The notes beneath the pieces were generated by a model. It worked only from the letters and a program-made list of their open reading frames with translations. It was not told where the DNA came from and did no database searches. A DNA stretch of 64,000 nt from Aurifilum marmelostoma (lineage: Eukaryota; Ascomycota; Sordariomycetes; Diaporthales; Cryphonectriaceae), in the NCBI GenBank assembly GCA_027559495.1, contig JAMXSV010000029.1:620001-684000 (forward strand), read 5' to 3'. The number at the start of each line of letters is the position of its first letter. Position 1 is the stretch's first letter. A program made the translations under genes and the position numbers. This document shows positions 10,419 to 22,700 of this stretch, piece after piece.

Positions 10419-12658
10419 ATGGCTCCAACCAAGCGCAAACGACCACACGACACAGCACCAAAACCAGGCCCACGCTCACGCCACTCAATGCCTACGCACG
10501 AATCTCCACAAGACGGCGACACATCCCCCGTTACGCGTCGTGCGACACGCCGGTCTTCGGTGGCCCCGCTGGAGCTGCCTTGGCAGGCCGACCCAGAGCC
10601 TCGCAGGCGCCGCAAATCACACGCTGCCGAAGACGGGCGGCCCGAGAAGAAATCGACCCACCGATCCCAGAAACAAGATGAAGAAGCAGGAGAGGATGAC
10701 GACGAGAAGTCCCGCGCGCTGCTGTCAGAGGAAGACGAGAACAAGAACAGGGCCAAACTGCGCAGCCTTCGTGATGCAAAGGAGGTTGTGGTAACACCTG
10801 CGCCTACTGCGCCTGTGTCAGTGGCGGCGCCGGGACCAGCCCGCCCCGGTCAGGGAGGCCGAGGTTCAGCCCAGCAACGCCGCCGGTCCGTGCTGAAGTC
10901 GACGAATCAGTCCGACCCGGATATGGTGCCCAAACCCGTCATCAGGAACAGATTTCTTCGCCACCAGCGACAGCACAGCACCAGCAGCAGCGGCCGCAGC
11001 GGCGACGACGACGAGGACGAGCATCATGACCCTGACGAGCTGAACAGCGGAGACAGAGACGACCTTGTCGCACCCATGCACGCCCAAGTAGAAGCCCCTA
11101 CAAAATCGAGACGCCGTGGTTCAGCCGTCGATCCACCAGCATCGCAGCCACCGATGAAGGCGACCCAGAAACGCCATCCGCCCCTCTCCACCACACCGAC
11201 TGTCCCTATAATGACCAATGCGCCGTCGCGGTCGGTCAGGATCTCAGAAAACGTTTCCGTCGCCGCCAACACCAGCAAGCCGTTTGTGCCGACCGCCGCC
11301 GCCGTCCCAACTCCGCAGTCCGCCCCACGATCCGCAAAAAAACGAGTTCCTGCCAAACACCCCGAGCAGAGGAGATCGAGCGTCATCGAGCGGAACATAG
11401 ACAAGGTTGTGTTTGGCAATGTGTGCTTTTCGACCTGGTACCACTCGCCGTACGGCACCGAGGCGCTGGGGGAGATACCAGGTAGCAGTGTCAAGACGAG
11501 CAGCGCAGTCAACGGCCTGCACGACGGCTCCTCCAGCAAGGACGACGCCCTGTCGAGCCAGTCGTCACGGAAGACCAAGGATGATAAGCTAGACAGGCTG
11601 TATGTGTGCCCATGCTGTTTCAAATACTCAAAAGAGCTCGTGCCGTGGTGGCAGCACGTACACTTGTGCGAGAGGCGAGGATGGGTTCCTGGCAAGCAGA
11701 TCTACACACATCCAAAGGGCGCGGGGACTCGGCAGGGCGCGGCAGACAATACAACGTCGAAAGCACCGGCACGGAAAAAGAGGGCCTCCGATACCCCCCA
11801 ACAAGCTGACGAGGCCGACGTCGATGACCAAGGCGAGTGGTCCATCTGGGAGGTCGACGGCGAAGACGAGGGCCTCTTCTGCCAAAACCTGTCCCTCTTT
11901 GCCAAGCTGTTTCTCGACAACAAGTCCGTATTCTTCGATGTTGGCGGCTTCAACTACTTCCTTCTGGTCCATACCGCCGCGCGTCCGCCCTCGGCGGATG
12001 GCGTCTCGGAGTCTCTACCGCCCAAGCAGCAGGTTGTCGGTTTCTTCTCCAAGGAGAAGCTCTCGTGGGACAACAACAACCTGGCTTGTATCCTGGTCTT
12101 CCCGCCCTGGCAGCGCAAGGGGCTCGGGGCCCTCCTCATGGGCGTCAGCTATGAGATCTCGCGGCGCGAGGGCCAACTCGGCGGGCCGGAAAAGCCCATC
12201 TCGGATCTGGGCAAGAAGGGCTACAAGCGCTTCTGGGCAGGCGAGATCGCCGGCTGGCTGCTGAGTCTCGACACCAGCGGAGAGGACGAGGTCTTGGTGG
12301 ACGTTGACGAGTGTAGTAATGCGACATGGATCGTGCCCGAGGACTGTCTGATGATGCTCCGGGAGATGGATGTGATCGAGGAGGCAGAGGCTGGTCCGCC
12401 TAAGAAGAAGAAGAAGCGGTTGGCCGCACTGTCGGCTGAGGGGGCCGGGGGGGGGAGGGCGAGGGTGGGGACGAGGATGCTATCAGCGATGAAGACGACG
12501 AGGAGGTGAAGAATGTGCCCCGGGTACGGGTCAGCAAGGAGGCCGTGTGGGCATGGGTCCAGGCGAACAAGATCAGCCTCGAGAAGGCGTGTGATCCCGA
12601 CGGTTTTGTCGAGGGATATGCCATCAAGGAAGCCGGAAGTGAAGAGGAGGATCAGTAG
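10419..12658 (+). CDS. sas2: MYST-family histone acetyltransferase, SAS2-like (3' frame break)
   Basis: The frame starts at ATG 10419. The first 320 or so residues are basic and low-complexity. The MYST core begins near residue 325 (FGN..FSTWYHSPYG). A C2HC zinc finger follows at about 394-417 (C-x2-C-x12-H-x3-C). The acetyl-CoA loop PPWQRKGLGALL is at about 562-573 and the SYEISRREG segment with the catalytic Glu at about 577-585. The conserved Cys of the ACIL segment is also present. There is no chromodomain, which argues against Esa1, and SAS2 is the best fit among fungal MYST types. A KKKKKR stretch lies near 662. The ORF stops at 12509 just after a G9 run (12447-12455). One extra G would restore an acidic, coding-like tail ending in TAG at 12656-12658, including an EGGDEDAISDEDDEE segment and a CDPDGFVEGY segment. 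I take 12658 as the likely true end. MYST family is confident; the SAS2 subtype is less so. Confidence 0.88.
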
Positions 12659-13228
12659 AGATGGGTTACGAGCTGACGACTCTCACGAGATGCTGCAGTA
12701 TAAACTACACATGATTTAGACATCGGGTTAGGGAAATTGTGACTTCTCATAGGCAGTGACGGACGGGATACAACGTCTTTGTGTTCCTGGACGGGTGGTG
12801 TTGGCACAACTGACTGCGAGTTGTTGTCTTCCAGGGTTCACAACATGACCAGGGAGTACTAGGATAGATTGTCATAATAGACAAATCCGTATAGTATGAA
12901 TGAAATGCGCTCTCTCTCAATTTCGAATTGTTTAATTATTTCCTTCTTTTCTGTTTTTCCTTGTCTTACTCCTACTGATGAACACAGGAGTAGCAGCGGG
13001 TGGACAAAAAACGAAGAGCTTCAGCACAACACTGTCTGTCGCCCACAAGCATGGATGAAACCACGAAGTCACATTGGGGAATCATACACAGCTTCCGATC
13101 ACCATGTTTCGAAAGAGGATAGAGGGGGGGGGGGGAATACGTTATTAGAATCACACAGGACTCTTCATTTCCATACTGTTGTTGACTATTCTGTCGTCCC
13201 AGTCAAAGTAGATCAAAAAGTCAAAAAA
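12659..13228. other. Intergenic region between MYST gene and tRNA
   Basis: 570 bp containing the 3' UTR of the MYST gene and a G11 run near 13126-13136. No ORF worth calling. Confidence 0.5.
13223..13228 (-). terminator. Pol III terminator of tRNA-Asn
   Basis: Directly after the discriminator base the minus strand reads six T residues, followed a few bases later by five more. This is the usual RNA polymerase III stop. Confidence 0.8.
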
Positions 13229-13319
13229 CTCCCCCGCGTGGGCTCGAACCACGAACCTCCTGATTTACACTTGGAAGGTAGTAACAGTCAGACGCGCTAG
13301 CCAATTGCGCCACGGAGGA
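13229..13319 (-). tRNA. tRNA-Asn (GTT) with 17-nt intron
   Basis: The minus strand folds into a full cloverleaf. The acceptor arm TCCTCCG pairs with CGGGGGA (one G-T pair) and is followed by discriminator G. The D-arm/A-box reads TGGCGCAATTGGCTAGCGCG. The anticodon stem is TCTGA with TCAGG, and the T arm is CGTGG/CCACG around TTCGAGC. The anticodon GTT lies at 13285-13283. A 17-nt intron (13281-13265) sits at the canonical site one base 3' of the anticodon. A six-T terminator follows. The sequence matches the usual eukaryotic cytosolic tRNA-Asn pattern and should decode AAC/AAU. No 3' CCA is encoded, as expected for a nuclear gene. Confidence 0.95.
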
Positions 13320-13862
13320 TTGTATTGAATCATGTGATGGATTGTGTATACACTATTCATAACTACGGCAGATGATCTAATTGCGTGTCCAACAAGACAA
13401 TTCCGAAACAAGTCAGATGCATGTCCTTTGGATATATTCAGGCGTTTTCAGAGTAATTTTGGGTGTTCTCCATCATTTCAAACATTTGTATGTGGATCCG
13501 CTGCATGGCCTTTACCCATTCAGACTTTCTGATCGCTGTTCTCGGATTCTTTGGCTTGGCCCTACAAAAGTTCCCCTTCTCACACGAGCAACTGATATTC
13601 TCGTTGGCATGAAACTGTCAATGAATATGTGTCCATCAGTACTGAAGAGGTCAATCGCAGAGAAGATACACAAATCTACCTCAAAGGGCGATACGAGCAG
13701 CTAATTCTTTAACTGAAAGAAGCATGGCGAAACTCATCGTCTTCACCAATATTCCCCCATAAAGACCTGGACTGGCCAGCCTCCCATCTACAACTCGTAA
13801 TAATCGTAGAACATCAAGAGCCCCTCTGGTCAAACATCCTAAACAGCACGCTATCCCAAGCA
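13320..13862. other. Intergenic region between tRNA and FMO gene
   Basis: 543 bp with the upstream flank of the tRNA gene and the 3' end region of the monooxygenase gene. No coding-like ORF was seen. Confidence 0.5.
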
Positions 13863-15622
13863 TCATATGTGGCTCTGCTGTGCACCTCCCTCCTCCTCCT
13901 CCTGCTCCTCCTCCCTCTGCATCTCCTCCCTCGCCTTCTGGTTCTCCCTCCGCCACATCTCAATCCTCCGATCATGCCCCTGCATAAAAGCCCGAAACCA
14001 ACCCTCCTCATACCTCGGCAGCGTCCTCCCCTCCCCGCTCGCCGTGGGCGGCCCAGCGAGCGCCCGCACCTCCTCAAAGTACTCCTCGAAATCAGGAAAG
14101 ACCATCTGGAACCTGGGCCCGTCCCCCTTGCGCGCGACCCTCTCGTCCTCCCAGGCGCGCATCTCGTCCGCGGTGGGGAGCCTCCCCCGGCCCGCGAGGA
14201 GCCGCGCGGCGTAGACGGCCTGCCACTCAAAGATCTTGAACGTCAGGCCGGCCCCGACGGCGCCGACGAACAGCAGGGTGGGGTCGTCGCGCCAGACGAC
14301 GTGCTGGTACAGGCCCGCGACGCGGTTGTTGCGCACGCACGGCCCGCCGCCGCCGCCGCCGCCGGGGAGGAAGGGCAGCGACCAGCTGTAGCCCGTGCCG
14401 AAGATGATGTGGTCGACGCGCGGGATGCTGGTGCCGTCGACGAGGTGCACGGTGCGGGTGGCGGCGTCGACGCGGGCGATGGACGGGTGGCGGCGGATGC
14501 GGGGGTGGTGGAAGGCCTCGTCCTTGAAGTAGATGTTGAAGTTGCGCCCGACGACGATGGCGTGCACGGTGCCGCCGTCGCGCGTGACGCGGTGCGTGGC
14601 CAGGTCGTAGGCTATGTCGGCGCCCGAGACGGAGGCCCCGACCACGACCACTGTCTGCGGTGTGGGAAGTTGTGCCTGTCAGTGAGTGTCTCGTGATTTG
14701 ATGCACACAAGAGGTGTCGAAACCATGGCAGCGCAGGAATCCAGCTCACCTTGTCCCGAAAGGCGTCACGGCCTCGGTACATCTTGCTGTGCAAGACACT
14801 CCCCGGCCTGGTCCGCTCAAACTCGTCCAGCCCTTCGACCGGCGGTATCCACGGGACATTAAAGTGCCCGCTCGCCACGACGACAGCGTCGAACCTCTCC
14901 TCCCACCAGTCATCAGCCCTCTCCCCCGTCGTCGTCGTCGTCGCCGCCTCCTCTCTCCTCCTCAGGGTCACCACCCACTCCCCGGTCCCGGCATCCTTCA
15001 CCACCCTCTCCACACAAGTCCCATACTGCACCAGGGCGCCATACCCCTCCCTCGCAAACAGCGCCTCCACATAGCGCCGCATCACAGTCCAGTGCCGGAA
15101 CGGCGTGTCCTCGCCGTGCATGGACACAGACCAGGCGGACCGCTCGCCCGGGATGTCCTCCACGCCGCCGCCGGTGAAGCACATGGCCGCGTCCTCGACG
15201 TTGGTCTCGAGGTACGGGTAGATGCTCGACTCGGCGAACCTGGGCTGCTCTGCCGAGGAAGAATCTGATGATGGCGGCGGAACTGGTGTCCGTGCTGGGA
15301 GGGATGCTGGGATGGGGACGGGCGGGTCTGCGGTGCGGCTCGCGAGGGCGGCGAGATTGGTGAGAGGCGGTGGTGGCTCCTTATCGTCCACCCTAAGAAT
15401 ACGTCCAGTAAGTAAGTAGACATTGAATGAGGGTTGCAAAGATCAAGAAAGTAAAATGAAAGAAAAAAGGGAGGGGTGGATGACCTACCAGCACCCGCCA
15501 GGCCCGTCGCGCCTCTCAAAAACCTTGATCACCTCAAAGACATTTTCCCGCGCGAGGGCATCGACGGTGATGGCTCCCGAGGGACCTGCACCGATGACAG
15601 CCACTCTCCTGGCTGGCTTCAT
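13863..15622 (-). CDS. Flavin-containing monooxygenase (FMO-like)
   Basis: Three exons: 15622-15489, 15392-14750 and 14654-13863, giving 522 residues. The introns (96 and 95 nt) have GTAGGT and GTGAGC donors and TTAG and GCAG acceptors, and the frame is kept across both. Residues 11-16 are GAGPSG, the FAD-binding Rossmann loop, after a MKPARRVAVI start. The second dinucleotide (NADPH) loop GASVSG is at 265-270 and is restored by the second splice. Just before it lies an HSKMYR...F segment typical of the family. FGTGY near residue 345 is the ATGY-type motif. The enzyme should be a cytosolic or ER-associated NADPH- and O2-dependent oxygenase. The substrate (nitrogen, sulfur or other soft nucleophile) cannot be told. 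A run of seven Gly encoded by GCC-type repeats lies just after FGTGY. The C-terminus ends in an acidic Glu-rich tail. No biosynthetic cluster is visible around it. Confidence 0.9.
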
Positions 15623-16494
15623 CGTCGCAAGAAGAAGCCGCTCAGGTCCGGAAGGAGACTATCTTCTCGTGCCGAGGCTTATGAAAAAATGAGTAAGTAA
15701 GTGAGCTGTGATGATGAGTTTCCAGAGGCGACGACTTATAAGTGATGGCACCGAGTTATTTTCCTTCTGACTCGGAACACCCAGAATGACTATTCTGATA
15801 TACACACCAAAGAAGAGAAGAATGCCCAATTTAAGCCATCCTGAGAATTATGTACATGTGCTGCACAGCATTATCATTTATCTTGAACTCAAAAACAGAA
15901 AAACCGGGTGTCGGGAAGTGAGTAGTATCGGCCGACCGGCGATGGTGTGATTGCGCGCCGACATTTGCACATCCTCCCACGCCGGTCAACTCTGGATAAA
16001 GTCAAGACTACCCTGTCCCTCTGGGCCCCCTAACCCCCCTCCCCCTCTTCTCTCCCACATTGTATAGTGTGTACTGTGTATGCTGTGCGATAAGGTTTCC
16101 CTTGTGGTGGATCATAGAGACACTTAGACACTTCCTTGGGTTGCTGCTGATTTCTGGAGTGCAATGCAAGCATCACCTGTATCTATGATGCCTCAAAATA
16201 TTGCTACAAGATGCTCCAGACGGGCAGCACATATCTTCCTCTTTCCCAGCCAAAACACGACAAGCCTTGTCAGCTGCAACATTGCAAATTCCCTGAAGCT
16301 GCCCATATGAAACCCAGATTCGCCAAAGCCTACCCCCCGCCACTACGACTACACTCGTGGTCCCAGAACGCCAGTCTATGCAAACCTTCCCAGGTGGGTT
16401 TTCATCATCGATGGAAGTGGAAGAAAGGACCTCCCCCCCCCCAAACGCCACGCCAACACAGACGCACACAAAGTTCAACCATGTCCGGAGTGTA
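15623..16494. other. Intergenic region between FMO and SYS1
   Basis: 872 bp between two minus-strand genes, holding the FMO promoter and the SYS1 3' UTR. Short pyrimidine-rich stretches occur near 16015-16060. ORFs in it are short shadows. Confidence 0.5.
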
Positions 16495-17311
16495 TCATGG
16501 GGCCGCCTCCCCGTTCATCTTGACCATCTCGTACTCTCCCGCACCGTCCCTGCCTCTCCCTCTCCCCCTCCCCCTCGAGTATCCCTGCTCCTCGTCACCT
16601 GGCGGTACACCATCTGCAGCCGCACTCGAGCCCTCTCCAGCGCCTCCTGCTTGTCCGCCGCCCGCCGTGGCGCTCCCGTTTCCAGCACTGCTGTTGCTGC
16701 TACCGGCCCCTGCCTTTCCGCCGCCAAAGAACACGGGCCTCAGCTCACGGTACTGACAACCCCATATCCCAAGGGCCACGCCCACCGCGCTGGACACGGC
16801 CATGGTGACCCACCAGAAGAAGTGCCTGGGCACCTGGCCCGAGTAGAGGGAGACGACGACGAGGTGGATAAAGTGCGTGGTGAGGGCGAAGTCGAGGACG
16901 AGTTTGGAGCGGATGACGATCAGGACCATCGCCACGGACCTGGGAACCCCCATTCATCATCTCGGTCAGCCAGATCACAGCAAGCCACGGAACGCATCTT
17001 GCACCACACAGAAACAAGCCTGAGCAGTGCCTCCCGGACAGACAGATGTTCTCAACTCACATGAACAGCCCCCCATCTAATATCCACATAAAGGCATTCA
17101 GCCATCCCTGCGTAGTGTCCCCCCTGACCGCAGCCCACCCCAGCACCAGCTCCGGCCTGAACCCCCGCCCCGACACCAGCGCGCTGAACAGCATGAGCAC
17201 CAGCGCCGCCGCGTAGAAGAGCGCCTGCAGCGCCGCGATCTGTGTCAAGATCTTGAGGGGCGGGAGCTCCGTCAGGGCGCCTGAGCGCGGTGGTCTCCTC
17301 CGGCGGGGCAT
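16495..17311 (-). CDS. sys1: SYS1-like Golgi integral membrane protein
   Basis: Two exons, 17311-17061 and 16939-16495 (231 residues). The 121-nt intron has a GTGAGT donor, a CTGAC branch-like site and a CCAG acceptor. The splice joins DGGLFM to SVAMVLIVIRSKLVLDFALT, a conserved SYS1 stretch. About four hydrophobic segments are visible: about residues 22-46 (ILTQIAALQALFY...), one near the splice, one around HFIHLVVVSLY, and one around WWVTMAVSSAVGVALGIW. SYS1 is a Golgi membrane protein that recruits the Arl3/ARFRP1 GTPase, which in turn brings Arl1 and golgins to the trans-Golgi. The C-terminal 70 or so residues are Gly/Ser- and Arg-rich low-complexity sequence and not conserved. The gene is divergent from COA6. 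Confidence 0.9.
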
Positions 17312-18090
17312 TGTGATGTGCGGAGGTTTGTGTGTGTGTGTGTGTGTTGTCTCTGTGGGCAGCAGGGCGAGCCCACGTAGGATCTAGACTGTGTAGGCGC
17401 AAGCGTTCGTTTTTTTTTCGACTTCGAGGATTCGCAGGTAAGGTCAGGTGAGGGAGGGAGGGAGGGAGGGTAATGGTTGTTCGAGGTCTAGTAAGAGAGG
17501 AGTTCAGGGAGCAGCAAGGCTATGACCCTATGCACATCTCGAAAGGAGTCGAAAGAAGGGCCAGATTAGTAAATGCTTGTCAGACCGCACTTTCTCTCCT
17601 TCTTCTTCTTCTTCTTCCTCTGTATGCTTGCACGTATAGAAAGAGAAAGAGAAGAAAAAAAGAAAGCCCTTGTCTAGGCGGAGGAAATTCCAAAAAAAGA
17701 AGATGGATGGAGGTGAGAAAGGCAACCTGTACAAGTGTCGTCGTGGGATGATCACAATTCACGTCCCCGGGTCCCTTGCTCTGCCCCAAAACTGCCCTGA
17801 ACAGATAGGCCCGGCTAGTGCCAAGCTCAGTAACATTGCATGTGCCAGGCCCCTGCTGCCTGCTGATGTGGCCGGCAGGCACGGCCAGCTAGACAGAAGC
17901 TCCAGAAACCCACTGCAGCTTTCCCACACTAAGCCCTACAGCGCTACAGGTGCTGCTGCCAGTGACCGCCCAAGAAATTCTGCCACCTTCGGCGCCCCCC
18001 CCCCCCTGCAAAACGACATCATCAAATCCAGCGACCCTTCAATTCTTTTGAACTCTCCTCGCCTTTCCTCATTCTCTCCTTTCTGATCAT
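17312..18090. promoter_or_regulatory. Shared divergent region of SYS1 and COA6
   Basis: 779 bp between the two start codons. It contains a (GT)n stretch at about 17327-17346, GGGA repeats near 17450-17470 and a C run just before COA6 (about 17996-18005). Promoter function is inferred from the divergent layout. Confidence 0.45.
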
Positions 18091-18649
18091 ATGCCCCAAG
18101 GCCTAATCAACCTCTGCGAAGCCTCCAAAATGGGCCTCACCTCCTACCTAAACCCCTTCGGCTCCTCCTCCTCCTCTTCCTCCGAGACCAAGCGCGCCGA
18201 GGAAGTCCGCGCCGGCGTCCGCGCCCCAGACCGCACAGAGCGCAAGCGGTGCTGGGAGTCGAGGGACGCCTACTTCGCCTGCCTCGACCGCAACGGGATC
18301 CTCGACGCTCTCAAGGATGAGAAGGATGCCGTGCGGGCCTGCGGGGGCGAGGCGGTCGGGTTCGAGAGGGATTGTGCGCGGGAGTGGGTGAGTTTTTGTC
18401 CCTTGTCGCCGGGGGGAAAAAGAGAGCCTCTGGTAGCACTAGAGGAGGAGGAGGATGAAGGGAAATAGGTTGGGTATTTGTTTTCTTTTGGCTGACCCGG
18501 CGTCATATGCTACGTGTTAGGTCACATACTTCAAGAAGTGGCGTGTCGCAGACTACAATAAGAAGCAGCGCCTCAAGCAGCTCGAGGCCCAGGGTGCACA
18601 GGCCGTGGAGATAACAGGCGGACCTGGAGGACCACCGGCAGGACGATAA
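18091..18649 (+). CDS. coa6: Cytochrome c oxidase assembly factor 6 (COA6)
   Basis: Two exons, 18091-18387 and 18521-18649 (141 residues). The 133-nt intron has a GTGAGT donor, a CTGAC branch-like site and a TTAG acceptor. The splice yields REW then VTYFKKWR, the conserved end of the COA6 core. The twin-Cys pattern of the family is present: CWESRDAYFAC is CX9C and CGGEAVGFERDC is CX10C. COA6 works in the mitochondrial intermembrane space on the copper centre of Cox2. A second in-frame Met at 18130 (MGLTSYLNPFG) matches the usual short N-terminus of the family better. The true start could therefore be 18130, leaving 128 residues. The tail is basic and Gly/Pro-rich. Confidence 0.9.
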
Positions 18650-19763
18650 ATCACACAGGTCCGAAGGCAATCAGGTCATGGTGACGATTACGACAAGGCG
18701 GGACAGGGAAATCCCTCTCCTACCGGATGCACACAATAATTTGGACGAGCTGAGAGCGCTCAATGCCTGAACATGGTGCCCCAAACGAACAAATCTGTGC
18801 GGAAGTCCTTGTTTGCTCATATACGAGTGTAAGATAGTTTTGAGGGGATGAAGCGAAGGCTGGGAAAAGAAGCACAACACCCCTGGAACAAACTTACCTC
18901 TTTGATCACGGAACTGGATATATGCGCCGAGCAAAATAAAGTCGAAGAGTCAAAATATCACGAAAAAAACATCTCAACCACTGGCTGATCAGTTCTCGAT
19001 TCATCCAACGTGCTAGTCTACGAGGTATCATGGAAGCTATGTACAACAATGACAACAAGAACAACAACCACACCACCATCCCCCCCATTCGCCAGGTCTA
19101 TCATACTGTCTCTCCTGCAACCTCCGAAATTCTTCTTCTTTGCCTGCCCCTACTCCCACCCCCTTCTCTCGTCGCCCCTCATAGATCTGGCCCTCCACCC
19201 CCTGCCTCCCCGCCGTCTTTTATTTGCATTATCCGGGAGGGGGCCCTCCCAGCACATACAGGTTCCGTTCCGTTTCCCCACGCGCCCATCTAACCAACAA
19301 ACGCCGAGCATCCCAGATGATGAATGATGACAAAGGAGACAAGAAGACGACAGGTTGGTGCACCTGAAGTTGGGGGCATTCTAGTTGGTTGTGAATGTGG
19401 ACGTCGATTCAGCAGCAACAAAAGGAAGGAGAAAGAAAGAAAGAAAACAGTACAAGAGGGGAAAAGCAGACAGCGGAGAGGAAGAGAGGAATATGGACAA
19501 GAAATTCAGACGGTTTGTGTATCCGATTCGATGCTTTCTCCGAGGCTGCAGTGGTATCATGTCTTTCTTTCTCTGCTCTTGGGCAATAAACAAAAAATTT
19601 CGTAGAAGAAATATAAAGGAAGTCGGGTTCGGAGGACTAGGCCTCCCCAAGAATCTGTTCTTTGCTCGCTCGCTGGCTTGCGCCGTCAACAGCACCCGCC
19701 GGTTTCTTTCCCTCGCGTTTTTGTCATCTCCACTATCCTCACCGTCCAGGCACAGGTCTCCCC
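18650..19763. other. Convergent intergenic region between COA6 and the PIP kinase
   Basis: About 1.1 kb with the two 3' UTRs facing each other. ORFs in it are short. The composition is AT-richer than the genes, with purine-rich repeats at about 19420-19500. Confidence 0.5.
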
Positions 19764-22700
19764 CTAGGCAGGACCGTTAGCCATGGGCAGCGGAGGTAGG
19801 GCTTTCTCGAGGCTGTCGCGGCTGAGCGGGCCCCTGAGGCTCTGCTTGCCGGAGCCCTGTGTTCCACTCCTCTCCCGACCAGACTCCACACCAATTCCGC
19901 TGTCGGCTGATTCAGGCTTCGTCAGGCGCTTCTCGTTGCCATTGCCAGATAGTGGTGCCCCAGCGGTCTTAGGTGGTGTCGGAGGCGCTCGCGAAGGCGC
20001 CTCGTGGATGTGCGATAGTGTCGGGTTGCCATAGAAGCCCTGAACATCCTTGGCTGGCGTTACGGGTCGGGATTCAGCATCGCGGCCGCTGACCCGACTT
20101 GCGCTGCGATCACGGCCACCGGTCGTGGATACCTCGCCACTCTCCTCGACTGTCTCTAGCATCGGGTTGTTGGTGGAGTCACGCCCGTTTGGGGGGCTGG
20201 TGCCAAGCAGGGTCGGGGCGGTGGCGGTGGCGATCGACGGGAAGATACCGGTAGACGCAGAGCCAGAGGTCCTCAGGGTGCGATCCGGAACCCCCTGCTC
20301 GGTATGGCCATGTTTCTCAGACTTGTGCGCAACCTCCTCTGCTCGTCGCATGGTCTCTTCAGCCTCGGGGGATCGGGCTCCAGAATGGCGACCTGGTGGT
20401 GCCGGGGGTTGGTGCGTTGGCGCAGCAGGGTAGTTGTTGCTCGTCGATTTGCGGCCGATGCTGTTCCAGCTCGGGACGCGATGCTTTTCCTTCTCGGTGG
20501 CGCCCTCTGCGGCATGCTCGTGTTCCAGCCGCTCTGCCTCCTCGCGGGATATCGTGATTCCTTCCATGAAATTGAGGAACCTATCGCCGTACTGCTCCGG
20601 GGGCAGGGCAGAGATCTGATTGCGGTCGTGGGACAGACCCTTCCAGAAGTGCTCGATTTTCTTGATCATTCCGTACTGTGCGAGCTGTCAGTATTTCCTG
20701 CCTCTCAAAACGACAGACGAATGGCCTCTTGTTCTTTCACTTACATGGGTGAGGCAGTCAATGACTCCCAGGTAATAGATCTCATCACCCGGTGCGTCGT
20801 CCTCATGTGTGGCCCTCATGCCCCCATCATCCTGATAGAAGATCGAGTCGGACTTGGCGCCCTCCTCAAGAACATCAGGCATCCCAGCCGACGATTTCCC
20901 CATCGGCACGGGCCTCTCAGCCTTGATAATCTGCCGCATCTGGGCCGCACGGCGCTGGTTCTCGAGCTTCGAGGGGGTCCGCATCAGCACTTGGTTGGGG
21001 TCCTGATCCGCCTGCTCGCCGCCGGGGCTAAAGACCTGAAGATTCCGTGCACGCAGGTTCTCGTCGTTGCCCTTGCGGATGTCGTGAACGCCAATGAGGA
21101 GAGAGTAGTCCATGATCTGGAGCTTCTGCATCAGCTTGACGTCCTTCTGGAGCTGTTCCATGAAGAGTCGCTTCTTCTGCAGGCCCAGCTCGAGATGCCT
21201 CTGCCGCCGCAGCCAGTTCAGGTCCTTGAGCGTCGCCCTCGGGTTCTTCTCCAGGTCCTCTTCCTTGTAGTCTCTCCCGATGGTTGAACCCTTGAGATCG
21301 AAGGTGGTGTGAATGTCTCGGTGCGGTGGGAAGAGGTTGTTCATGACGACGAAATGGATCTTTCGGCCCCATGGTGTCTTCACCCTGTGCAGACCATAGA
21401 ACTGGGAGAGGAGCGTGTTCGGGTTATCGGTGACATGCTGGTAATACTCCTTCAGTATCCTCCGGAGGAACTTGTGCTCAGCATGGTGGATCGTCTTGAT
21501 GATGAACCTGTAATCCCTGGAGAAGTAGAAGAAGCTCCCGCTCTTTCCCGGAGATCCGAGCTCAGAGAGGATGTATTTGCCAGTCAAGGACATCAGATAA
21601 TCGGCTGGATCCAGGCGGAATAATTGTCGCAGGTGTCGAAACACCCAGGGTGCATAGTCCTTAAATTTGAAATCATATTTTGCCGAGGGAACGAGCTCGT
21701 TGCCGGTGCTGCAGCAGAGAATAATTAGCTTTGCTCCACAGCCACTCCTGCGCACTGCATGCATGTCTTGAAAGAAAAAAGAGAAAAGAGGGCGGGGGGA
21801 GCAGGGAAGGGTAATCTGCAAGACTTACATATCGAACGTGGTCTTCGCCTTGGCCTCAAAGTCCGCATCGGTCAGTGGGCGGTCCAGCTTGGCATTCGTG
21901 CGAGACACCGAGACACGGATGCCCGTGAGCATGTTGTAGGCGGTCACCCAGTTTGCGTGTTTCTCGTCGACCTTGTTGCCGATCAATACGCGGTCGTCGT
22001 CTTCCTCCTCCTTCCTTCGCCTCTTGCTGGCCCTCTTCTGCCTGTACGCCTCGGCCCACCTCATGGCGTCCTCGTCGGGGAAGGCCTCGTCTCGCGGGAA
22101 GTCGCTGTGCATGGAGCGGGTGTTGCGCCTGACCAGGTTGATGGAGGCGCGTCTGGCACCACTGGGTCCTGAGCCGGTCGGCGAGAAGCGCCCGCTGGCA
22201 AGAGCAGTGTCCACGCCGTCTCGTGACCCACGGGGCTGACCGGGCCTGGGCACCTCGAGGGTGTGACGATGTTTCAGCCCTGCGCTTGCAGGGTGGAGAT
22301 TGGACGTCGATGCACTGAAACCCGTGTTACCCGACATCTGAGCTGGAGAGGAGAACCGCTGGAGCGGTGGCGCGCTAGCGTCACCGGCCGTCGGCAGCTC
22401 GCCGCCCTTGCTCGGCTGGTTCGTGGGCACAGTCATGGGGGATGGCTGAGGCCCGGCAGCGGAGGCGATAGAGGTTCTTATCGAGGGGGGTTCGGCGTAG
22501 CTCATACTGCTAGAGGTTCGATCAGCCGTGCCATTGCCGTTGGGCAGGTTCGGCCGGGGAGACACAGATCGGTCGGGCAGCGAGGTGTGGACGGGGGCGG
22601 CAGCGCCATTGGGTCGCTGCTGCAGTCTTTTCAGGTCATCTTGTTGGTGGTGGTGGTGACTGTTGAAGCCGTTGAGGACGGGCTCCCCGTCGCCGTCGGT

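Noticed and set aside
13869..14696. 275-codon + strand ORF opposite the monooxygenase
   Set aside because: Antisense shadow of a high-GC3 exon; the minus strand carries the FMO motifs.
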